Positions 11,854 to 24,576 of a DNA stretch of 44,494 nucleotides are shown here, piece by piece. The stretch spans positions 6,540,859 to 6,585,352 of the forward strand of contig NC_049985.1 of NCBI RefSeq assembly GCF_000003815.2, read 5' to 3'. This DNA is from Branchiostoma floridae. Its lineage: Eukaryota; Chordata; Leptocardii; Amphioxiformes; Branchiostomatidae. Below the pieces are notes generated by a model, which saw only the letters and a program-made list of their open reading frames with translations, had not been told where the DNA came from and did not search any database. The position numbers were made by a program, and so were the translations under genes. How positions within the stretch are numbered: the stretch's first letter is position 1; each line of letters begins with the position of its first letter.

Positions 11854-12907
11854 TACCTCCATGAAAATTTAGAGCTTTCGTAAATTTCATGCAATTGACT
11901 AAGACATTAACATAATTTATGCATGGTGTTGTCAATCATTGACAAACATACACATGTCACAATTATAAAATTCCCATTATTAATCATAAAGCGGTTTTTG
12001 CAATTTTTACATGAATTATGCAAATAAGTTCCTAATTACCATATTTGGTATCTGCTTATATTCCACCTATCATAATTAACATGTGTTACATTTATTGAAG
12101 TCCAGTTATTGCAAACAATGGAATTATACAATTTCCTCATTAATTATGCAAATTAAGTCCTCACTTGCATAACATGTATATCATTATGAGCATCTTTGCC
12201 TAAGGTACCCGCATACCTAATATGATGCCAATCCGTCAATCCTTTCTGCAGTTATCCTCTTTGGCGTGTCTTGACAAAAACGCCACTGCAGTTCCCAAAT
12301 TAAATGTTAGGGGGCTGAAACTTGCCCCACTTTGTCATGACACTGAAAGCTATCTACCACCCAAATTCCAAGACCATATCACGTCCAAGACAAGAGATAC
12401 ATAGAAAAAAATGCTATGATTGAATGTTGTCATTAATTATGCAAATTTGCTCCTATTTTGCATAATTGGTATTTCATTTTGTACAACATTGTCTGAGGTA
12501 CCTACATACGAAAAATCATGAAAATCCGTTCTTCCCTTCTTGAGTTATCCTCTTCAGAAGTTTTTGACAAAAATGCCCCTGCTATCCCAAAACTAGACGC
12601 TAGAGGCCCAAACTTATGTCACTTCTTCCTGAGCACAAGAGCTATCTAATACTCAAAAATCGTGACCATAGCATGTTCAGAACACCGAAATAGCAAAAAC
12701 GGAAGTTGCGCTGCAGTACCAAGAGGAGCCGCTAGGGGGCCCAAAATCTAATCATTTCCAGCTTTCATCACACCCTACCATCACACCAAGTATGAAACCA
12801 ATCCACCCAGCCGTTCTTGAGTTATCTTGTTTACACACACACACAGAGACACACAGACAAACACAGGGTAAAATATAACCTCCATTCCATTTCATTTCAT
12901 GGAGGTA
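11854..12907. mobile_element. 1-kb repeat with 13-bp perfect inverted termini
   Basis: TACCTCCATGAAA (11854-11866) and its exact complement (12895-12907) bound the block. The inside holds two or three diverged copies of a unit of about 300 bp (each with a GTTATCCTCTT motif followed by a GACAAAAA stretch) and ends with GTTCTTGAGTTATC, a CACACA run and ACAGACAAACACAG. I know that type of 3' tail from invertebrate retroelement-like repeats. No coding frame was found. The class is uncertain: non-autonomous DNA element, or nested repeats. Confidence 0.5.
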
Positions 12908-13324
12908 AAAAGGCAGGTACGTTGCAGCAATACTGCAGTACTGACAGCGATTAATAGAGGCCGCTTATGATCCATCATTTTTCCATGCAAGTGAAGCTGA
13001 TTGCTCCCTATGAAGTCGGCACCTCTAACATACTAGTAATCGCCAAGCAGATCTATCGGTGGCAAGCAGTATCCCAAGGGAATCCAGTATCCAACAGCCA
13101 CCGGAGATTACCTCAGATAAACTATTAAGGATGATGAAGAACTTCTGCAGTCACTTGAGAAAGTAGCGGCTCAAGTGGGACTTCATAATGTAAATGTAGC
13201 AAAGACTCACAAGCATAAGCATTACCCCTGCACCAACAGAACTCAAATCCCCCTTAATCTTGCAAAATACTAGTAAAAAACCTACAATTTTGGATACAAA
13301 ATACCTCGGAAAACTATCTTATTA

Positions 13325-13506
13325 CAACATATGAGAACTCATACCGGTGAAAAACCTTACAAATACCACCAGTGTGATTATTCTGCTGCATTAGGGAATG
13401 CGCTTTGGACAGCCATCTTGCAACACAATGGTGAAAAAAACCAACATGTGTGGTGAGTGTGGGTAAAAGACAACCCGAAGAACCACACATGAAAATTCAC
13501 ACTGGT
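13325..13506 (+). pseudogene. C2H2 zinc-finger array remnant
   Basis: The translation gives QHMRTHTGEKPYKYHQCDYS and, after a frameshift, MCGECG, a stop, then HMKIHTG. These are the TGEKPY linker and CDYSAA/CGECG knuckles of C2H2 fingers as seen in large amphioxus ZNF families. The first finger has its first cysteine changed (KYHQC for KCDQC), and stops and frameshifts break the rest. No intact gene is present. Confidence 0.75.
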
Positions 13507-14149
13507 GTACTAATACTACTACTAATTATTAAGTCTTCCCCAAGGAAGACTTTCTAAATCTGTATGCGTTTCCGGTTTGTTCGGAAATTAGCCAATCAAA
13601 ACTCAGATTTGGAAATGACGTCATCAATACTGCTCAAAATCGTCTGACACATAGCATCTGCCATTGTTCCAGGAATGAGTGTACCCCAGGAAAATCGGTC
13701 CCTTTTACACGGTGGGCGTGGCCTAAAAAGTACGAAGGCCCACAGCAACATTTAAGCACACAGCCGGGATTCTCTGCCCCCTATTGAATTAATGTATAAC
13801 AGATGAATAGGGACACATTTTCCCGGGGTTTAAGCCGGGATTTTCTGTCCCCTCACTAAATGTATTACAAGAATGGGGTCATATTTTCCCGTTTTTTTTT
13901 TAAAGACATATCTCGTAATACAACGTTTAAGAAAATGAACGTTAAGTGAACAAGAAGGCTCATTAGTTCGACATTTGTAGGGATTCCATGTTAACATATC
14001 CCAAAGGTGTCCATCAGCTACAAGTCAACTAGTCTCACTGTAGTAAAATTTGAAACCTGTTTCTCGACTTGAAACTACAACTCTTGACATTAATTTCAAT
14101 GTTTCTAAATCAAATAAATATGACTTTTTGGCGATGCCTTACGGGTGAA

Positions 14150-17090
14150 TGGGACATATTTCCCCGGGGTAACCAGTATTTCCCGTCCCCTCACTGAATG
14201 ACTATAACAGATGAATGGGGACAGATTTTCCTAGGATTTTCAGTCCCCTCACTGAACGACTATAACAGATGAATGGGGACACATTTTCCTAGGATTTTCA
14301 GTTCCCTCGCTTAATGTGTTACAAGAATGGGGACAGTTTTTCCTAGGATTTTCTGTCCACTCACGGAATGTATAACAGCTGAATGGGGATAGATTTTCCT
14401 AGGATTTTCAGTCCCCTTGCTTAATGTATTACGAGAATGGGGACACGTTTTCCTAGGATTTTCTGTCCCCTCACGGAATGTATAACAGGTGAATGAGGAC
14501 ACATTTTCCCGGGATTTTCTGTCCCCTCCCTGAATGTATTACGAGAATGGGGACACATTTTCCACGGAATGTATAACAGATCAATGGGGACACATTTTCC
14601 TAGGATTTTCAGTTCCCTCGCTTAATGTGTTACAAGAATGGGGACAGATTTTCCTAGGATTTTCTGTCCCCTCGCTGAATGACTACAACAGATGAATGGG
14701 GAAACATTTTCCTAGGATTTTCAGTCTCCTTGCTTAATGTATTACGAGAATGGGGACACGTTTTCCTAGGATTTTCTGTCCCCTCACAGAATGACCTACA
14801 ACAGATGAATGGGGACACATTTTGCTAGGATTTTCTGTCCCCTCACAGAATGACTACAACAGATGAATGGGGACAGATTTTCCTAGGATTTTCTGTCCCC
14901 TCGCTGAATGACTACAACAGATGAATGGGGACACGTTTTCCTAGGATTTCCTGTCCCCTCACAGAATGTATTACGAGAATGGGGACACATTTTCCTAGGA
15001 TTTTCTGTCCCCTCGCTGAATGTATTACGAGAATGGGGACACATTTTCCTAGGATTTTCTGTCCCCTCACAGAATGACTACAACAGATGAATGGGGACAC
15101 ATTTTCCCAGGATTTTCTGTCCCCTCACGGAATGTATTACGAAAATGGGGACACATTTTCCTAGGATTTTCTGTCCCCTCGCTGAATGACTACAACAGAT
15201 GAATGGGGACACGTCTTCCTAGGATTTCCTGTCCCCTCACAGAATGTATTACGAGAATGGGGACACATTTTCCTAGGATTTTCTGTCCCCTCGCTGAATG
15301 TATTACGAGAATGGGGACACATGTTCCTAGGATTTCCTGTCCCCTCACGGAATGTATAACAGTTGAATGAGGACACATTTTCCCGGGATTTTCTGTCCCC
15401 TCGCTGAATGTATTACGAGAATGGGGACACATTTTCCTAGGATTTTCTGTCCCCTCACAGAATGACTACAACAGATGAATGGGGACACATTTTCCTAGGA
15501 TTTTCTGTCCCCTCACGGAATGTATTACGAAAATGGGGACACATTTTCCTAGGATTTTCTGTCCCCTCGCTGAATGTATTACGAGAATGGGGACACATTT
15601 TCCTAGGATTTTCTGTCCCCTCGCTGAATGTATTACGAGAATGGGACACATTACCCGGGATTTTCTGTCCCCTCATTACTGACTACGACAGATGAATGGG
15701 GACACATTTTCCTAGGATTTTCTGTCCCCTCGCTTAATGTATTACTAGAATGGGGACACATTTTCCTAGGATTTTCTGTCCCCTCACAGAATGTATTACG
15801 AGAATGGGGACACATTTTCCCGGGATTTTCTGTCCCCTCGCTGAATGTATTACGAGAATGGGAACACATTTTCCTAGGATTTCCTGTCCCCTCGCTTAAT
15901 GTATTACGAGAATGGGGACACATTTTCCTAGGATTTTCTNNNNNNNNNNNNNNNNNNNNNNNNNNNNNNNNNNNNNNNNNNNNNNNNNNNNNNNNNNNNN
16001 NNNNNNNNNNNNNNNNNNNNNNNNNNNNNNNNNNNNNNNGAAATCCTAGGAAAATGTGTCCCCATTCATCTGTTGTAGTCATTCAGTGAGGGGACAGAAA
16101 ATCCCGGGAAAATGTTTCCTCATTCACCTGTAATACATTCCGTGAGGGGACAGAAAATCCTAGGAAAATGTGTCCCCATTCTCGTAATACATTCTGTGAG
16201 GGGACAGAAAATCCTAGGAAAATGTGTCCCCATTCTCGTAATACATTAAGCAAGGAGACTGAAAATCCTAGGAAAATGTGTCCCCATTCTCGTAATACAT
16301 TAAGAGAGGGGAAAGAAAATCCTAGGAAAATGTGTCCCCATTCATCTGTTGTAGTCATTCTGTGAGGGGACAGAAAATCCTAGCAAAATGTGTCCCCATT
16401 CATCTGTTGTAGTCATTCAGTGAGGGGACAGGAAATCCTAGGAAAATGTGTCCCCATTCTCGTAATACATTAAGCGAGGGGACAGAAAATCCCGGGAAAA
16501 TGTGTCCCCATTCACCTGTTATACATTCCGTGAGGGGACAGAAAATCCTAGGAAAATGTGTCCCCATTCTCGTAATACATTCAGCGAGGGGACAGAAAAT
16601 CCCGGGAAAATGTGTCCCCATTCTCGTAATACATTCAGTGAGGGGACTGAAAATCCTAGGAAAACGTGTCTCCATTCTCGTAATACATTAAGCGAGGGGA
16701 CAGAATATCCCGGGAAAATGTTTCCTCATTCACCTGTAATACATTCCGTGAGGGGACAGAAAATCCTAGGAAAATGTGGTCCCCATTCATCTGTTATACA
16801 TTCCGTGAGGGGACAGAAAATCCTAGGAAAATGTGTACCCATTCATCTGTTATACATTCCGTGAGGGGACAGAAAATCCTAGGAAAATGTGTCCCCATTC
16901 ATCTGTTATACATTCCGTGAGGGGACAGAAAATCCCGGGAAAATGTGTCCCCATTCTTGTAACACATTCAGCGAGGGGACAGAAAATCCCGGGAAAATGT
17001 GTTCCCATTCATCTGTTATACATTAAGTGAGGGGACAGAAAATCCTAGGAAAATGTGTACCCATTCATCTGTTATAGTCATTCAGTCGGT
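14150..17090. repeat. Tandem array of 54/58-bp quasi-palindromic units (two orientations)
   Basis: The unit core reads GGGGACACATTTTCCTAGGA followed by TTTTCTGTCCCC and is itself nearly palindromic about CCTAGG. Spacers alternate between TATTACGAG and ACTACAACAGATG types. Because 54 is divisible by three, long open frames appear on both strands; they are not genes. Confidence 0.95.
15940..16039. other. Assembly gap (100 N) at the centre of the foldback
   Basis: Exactly 100 N, a typical unknown-size gap. Repeat orientation flips across it, so it marks the centre of the inverted repeat and may hide a loop of any length. Confidence 1.
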
Positions 17091-17728
17091 TACCCTGGGG
17101 AAATATGTCCCCATTCACCCGTAATGCATTCGATGGCCAAAAAGTCGAAAAACATGTTTTAAATTTGACCACAGTGAGACTAGTTGACTTTTAGTTGAGG
17201 GGACATTAATCCCGAGTACCTTTGGGGATATGTTAACCTGGAATCCCTACAAATGCCAAACTAATGAGCCTTTTTCGTTCACTGAACGTTCATATCTTTT
17301 TAATGCTGTAATACGAGATATGTCTTCAAGATGAAAAAAAGGGTGGGCATCGGAAGATCTAAGGGCACCGAAAATCTAATCTGCCCGGGAAAATGGGCCC
17401 CCTTCTTTCAATCACTACAAAAAGTATGTTTGTTCTTTAAACATTCAAGTTTAAGATGTGCGTTACATTGAAAAACAGCTTTCAATGTTGAAATATAGCA
17501 TATAATAGTCTTTGTTGCTGTGGGCTTTCGTACTTTTAGGCCACGCCCACCGGCCTCAAATTGGACCAATGGCAGGAGGGGGACTGATTTTCCTGGGGAG
17601 ACACATATTCCTGGAACACCATAGCGTCGTGGCAGCTATCCCGATGACCATGTATTTGAGCAGGTAATTATAAAGGGTTCAGCTCCGAAAGAATCGATGG
17701 CCGTGGAAGCATATCAAAACCAACTATG

Positions 17729-18186
17729 TGTAACAGTGGTGTTCAAGGACTGCTAAACCGAAGACGCCTAACGGCTTAAGCCTTTATGGCCGAACGGTTT
17801 GCACGTTCGATTTGTGATCCGGCTGCCCGGGTTCGGCGCGGGTTCGAATCCCGGGAGTCGGGGTGTTGTTTCTTTCTGTTCTTACTCGCCCCTCTGGTTG
17901 TTTCACTGGTTCCCACGCCGGCCCTGTGATTAACAGGCTAGTATGTGCCACACAGGGATGTCGATCTCGGAGATTCGAGGACGAATCTTGAAAAGAAAAG
18001 GGGGAGTAGTGTAACAGTGGTGTTCAAGGACTGCTAAACCGAAGACGCCTAACGGCTTAAGCCTTTATGGCCGAACGGTTTGCACGTTCGATTTGTGATC
18101 CGGCTGCCCGGGTTCGGCGCGGGTTCGAATCCCGGGAGTCGGGGTGTTGTTTCTTTCTGTTCTTACTCGCCCCTCTGGTTGTTTCA
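17729..18186 (+). mobile_element. TRIM-like LTR mini-retrotransposon, tRNA-like LTR
   Basis: Two 177-bp direct repeats (17729-17905 and 18010-18186) appear identical, start TGTAACAG and end TTTCA. They enclose only 104 bp. The insertion is flanked by TATG on both sides (4-bp target duplication). One base after LTR 1 is TGGTTCCCACGCCGG, a candidate primer-binding site (TGG pairs with tRNA CCA). LTR 2 is preceded by AAAAGAAAAGGGGGAG, a polypurine tract, with TTCGAGGACGAA before it as in Ty3-type elements. There is no gag or pol, so movement would need an autonomous partner. The LTRs carry Pol III-like A and B boxes. Identical LTRs mean a recent insertion or gene conversion. Confidence 0.85.
17787..17851 (+). 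promoter_or_regulatory. Pol III-type A and B boxes inside the LTR (repeated in LTR 2)
   Basis: TGGCCGAACGGT (17787-17798) resembles a tRNA A box and GGTTCGAATCC (17841-17851) matches the B box, with spacing as in tRNA genes. CGGG/CCCG pairs around TTCGAAT like a T-stem, but I could not fit a convincing acceptor stem, so it is a tRNA-like promoter module and not a tRNA gene. Confidence 0.6.
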
Positions 18187-20125
18187 TATGCAATTTTCGG
18201 CAAATAGCAGCCCTGTACTTGTAGCAAACTGTTATTAAGAGCTTTATTGGGTTCTCAGTCATCTATTGAGATGTCTATGTTTGAATTGTGTGATAAACTC
18301 ATATCATGAAGGAAACATACGAGTATCTGAAGGAAACATACGAGTATCTGTAAAAGGTACATGAAGCAGTTTCCTTTAGCATACCACTTCTTACACGAGC
18401 ATAACTGTGTGACTTAAGCTTAACTATACTTTTGATCCATTTTTGTATTATTAAAAATATTTAGCCTTTGACCAATATTTTGTTTGGTCTCTCGACAGAA
18501 AAAATGTGTGATTTTAAGACTGTGTGATGCATGATGTAGAAAAATGCAGGAAAACTGTGCCTGAAATGATTGAGGACCAAGAAGTTTGTGAGATAGGGTC
18601 ATGTAGCATGTTATGAAATATTATGTTATATTATATATATCAAATATAATTATTTTAAACATGGTGATATTATATATAATTAATTGCCAGCCTGAGAAAT
18701 GAAATGTATCAAAATCAAGACCACAGCTGTAGTTAGTAAAATCTATGTATGAATAAATGAATATGAGTATTTAATATTATATAATATTCATCCTTAGCAG
18801 CAACAGAGAATGGATAAATTCATAAATCCAATGTTTGATACAGCAATGAACATAGGTTTAAAAATGTAAACGCCCGAGGGATCACAAAACTGGAGCTATT
18901 TAATGCTTAATTAGCTGCATATCTTTCCCATCTAACAGAAGAACATAACAACCCACTCTGCCAGATAGCTAAACTGATTTAGCATTCAAAAGATACTAAT
19001 TGCAAAATGACAAACCACTTTGATTATATATGGTGTCTATGGTGTGTACAGTGTACATCTTTTAGCTGGTTTGCTCTACTCTGCTGTTTAAGCTTTTAAA
19101 CTATCAGTAATTTTCAGCAAATAGCAGTCCTGTATTTGTAGCAAACTGTTATTATGAGCTCGATTAGGTTTTCATTCATCTATTGAGATAAGTTACATTG
19201 GATTGTCTGATAAACTATTTCATGATTATGAAGAAAACATATCTATAAAAAGTACATGATCGAAGCAGTTTCCTATACCATGCCACTTCTTACACGAGCA
19301 TAACTGTGGTTTAACTAATTTTTTCCTTCGTCTGTATTGTTGTACTACTTTTGCCATTGAGTCATTGACCAACATTTTGATTGCTCTTTTGATAAAAACA
19401 AATGTGTGATTTTAAGACTGTGATGCATGATGTAGAAAAATGCAGCAAAACTGTGCCTAAAATGATTAAGGACCAAGAAGGTTGTGTGATAGGGTCATGT
19501 AGCATGTTATGGAATGTAATGTGTTTTAAACTTTTCTGATATTTTAACCAATTGCCATCCTTAAAAATGAGATATATCACAACAAAATTAACTCCACAAC
19601 TGCAGCTACTAAAATCTATGTGTAAGTGATTGATAGCATTTGAATATCAAATAAGTACGTTTGTGGGTATGGCTGTCAATGATAAGAAAATTTCTTTTAA
19701 CCGACAGTTAACATATCATTAATTATTTGAATATCATAATCTGACCTACAGCTCAGACCTGACAAATGTTAAGTACTATTATACAAAAAAACTGTTCATG
19801 ACAATATCTCAATAAAAGCTTACATACAACTACAACTACTTTCCACAATTTGAAATCTTCAATTTTATTTTCAGGAGTATATAATATTATATAACATTCA
19901 TCCTTGGCAGCAACAGAGAATGAATAAATAATTATTTGTAAATGCAGTCGGATACAGCAGTGAACATAGGTATAAAAATGTAAATGCCCAAGGCGTTGCC
20001 AAAAATGGTGCTATCCAATGCTTACTTGACTTCAATGCTTAGATCTTTGCCACCTAACACAAAAATATAGTCACTCCTATACCAAATACTTCAACTGATT
20101 TAGCATTAAAAAAAATCTTAATTGC
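18187..20125. repeat. Tandem duplication, two diverged ~0.9-kb copies
   Basis: Copy 1 (about 18190-19010) and copy 2 (about 19105-20125) share in order CAAATAGCAG, GTAGCAAACTGTTATTA, CATCTATTGAGAT, CACTTCTTACACGAGCATAA, GATGCATGATGTAGAAAAAT, AGGACCAAGAAG, CAGCAACAGAGAATG and CTGATTTAGCATT. Divergence is visible throughout, with small indels. Neither copy encodes a recognisable protein. Confidence 0.85.
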
Positions 20126-20346
20126 AAAAGGGCAGCACACATATTTTTAATTTGTATTACTTTAATTCTAATTTGAATCCCCTGGTGTCCATATTAACGG
20201 ATAATTGGCTTAAGCAATGGCACCTTCCTGCAATTTACTGGCATACTGTAATCCAACATGGTGCAGATGACGTCAAATGAAAAGAATGTATTGAGAAATA
20301 TTGTATGACCCAGGTACAACATATGTGGAGCACTCAGAACCAATAG

Positions 20347-20352
20347 TTTATT
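20347..20352 (-). terminator. Candidate poly(A) signal of the centrin gene
   Basis: TTTATT on the plus strand is AATAAA on the minus strand, about 0.9 kb past the centrin stop. The 3'UTR would then cover about 20330-21232. No other gene is seen between them. Confidence 0.4.
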
Positions 20353-21232
20353 GTATGCAGAAAAAGCTATAAAAAAGCAGTCAGGAAATTCAAGACAATA
20401 ACATACACAAACTACAATCAGTGCTAACTACTAAGATTCTGTTGCCTACAATAATAATGTCAAGTGACTATGGACGGTTGTTAATCATAGCAAAGGTGCC
20501 TGTTACTTGGCTGTGTTATTCCAGCAAGTCTTTGTGCATAGGGCTGTGCATCTAGTGAATTTTCAGGTACAAGTACGACAGGTTAGGTACAGGTCCGGAC
20601 CTAGAAGTCATACATGTAGACAATGTCTTATAAGTGGTAAACTATTTCATACCTTTGTTTTTAGCTATTCAGATGGAAACAATAGAATTTACAACTTTTC
20701 ATAATTCCTAGTGCTAAATTGTCAAAAGTGTCATTAAGACTGGATTCAACCGGTGTCTACTAGTGTTTCAGTTTGTTTGGGTACACTTGAAGTTAAGGTC
20801 TGAACCTCTAACAAACAGGTTTACAGCTACAAATGAATAGGTACACAGCCCTATTTGTGCAAGTGACCAATGGCACATACATACTTCAACTACCTATCAA
20901 TTTACAAAAGTTTTATATCATTTCACCACAAAAGCAAACCAGCATAATATACATACATAAGCCTGCAATACCTATAAATCTTAAAATGGAGTTCATGTAC
21001 ACATATAAGCAGAACCATCTCACAAAACAGATACTCTCCCATATAACTCAAAACATACAACTTCTTTGCGTACCTGTATCATCTTAAGATAGCTCACAAG
21101 AAACGAATACACAGGGAAACTGTCAACTTCGTCTTAAATGTTTGTATACTCAATGTCTAATCTAAAACTGCAAAATCAGTGAAGGAAGAGTTCATAGTCA
21201 ATTTCTGGAATTATCTCTGAAGAATGTGTTGA

Positions 21233-24385
<3,153 letters not shown>

Positions 24386-24576
24386 TTTGTTTGCGGTTGC
24401 TCTGAAACGAAGAGACCGCCACGCGCGCTGAACTCTGGGTAATTTGTCTAACACCCAAAGCCTTGCAGTACCCGCTTTTCTATTGGTCGATAGTTCAAAG
24501 CATGATCGAAAATAGACCAATGATGAGTCGTTTGACATTACCTATGTCATTGATCTTTAGTCACACCACATTCAAA
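24386..24576. promoter_or_regulatory. Bidirectional promoter between centrin and NSDHL
   Basis: Only 191 bp separate the two start codons. The interval holds two CCAAT boxes in opposite orientation (ATTGG at 24482-24486, CCAAT at 24517-24521) inside a loose inverted repeat (TATTGGTC / GACCAAT), and no TATA box is obvious. GTCACACCAC at about 24560-24569 resembles a sterol response element (ATCACCCCAC), which would fit the sterol role of NSDHL; that match is partial and untested. Confidence 0.65.

Larger units (their letters stand above)
13631..17662. mobile_element. 4-kb foldback element with tandem-repeat core
   Basis: The left arm (13631 to about 14150) and the complement of the right arm (about 17095 to 17662) are clearly homologous: TGTTCCAGGAAT, GGGCGTGGCCTAAAA, GGCTCATTAG, GTCAACTAGTCTCACTG and TTACGGGTGAATGG occur in the same order. 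Between them lie tandem 54- or 58-bp units, in one orientation up to 15939 and in the opposite orientation from 16040. The whole is one giant inverted repeat, like foldback transposons whose arms are made of subrepeats. The outer ends match for about 9 bp (CTGCTCAAA). No clear target duplication and no transposase were found; any central loop is lost in the gap. Confidence 0.8.

Noticed and set aside
14311-17030. Many long open frames on both strands (repeating GTENPRKMCPHSRNTF or EWGHIFLGFSVPS)
   Set aside because: They are the 54-bp tandem unit read in frame. The same pattern occurs in both orientations and several frames, with no start context or domain.
14150-17090. Resemblance to a CRISPR array (regular repeats with short spacers)
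   Set aside because: Spacers are of two recurring types, not unique, orientation flips at the centre, and the setting is a eukaryotic genome.
17781-17866. A genuine tRNA gene in the LTR
   Set aside because: A and B boxes and a T-loop are present, but no acceptor or anticodon stem could be fitted; it repeats with the LTR.
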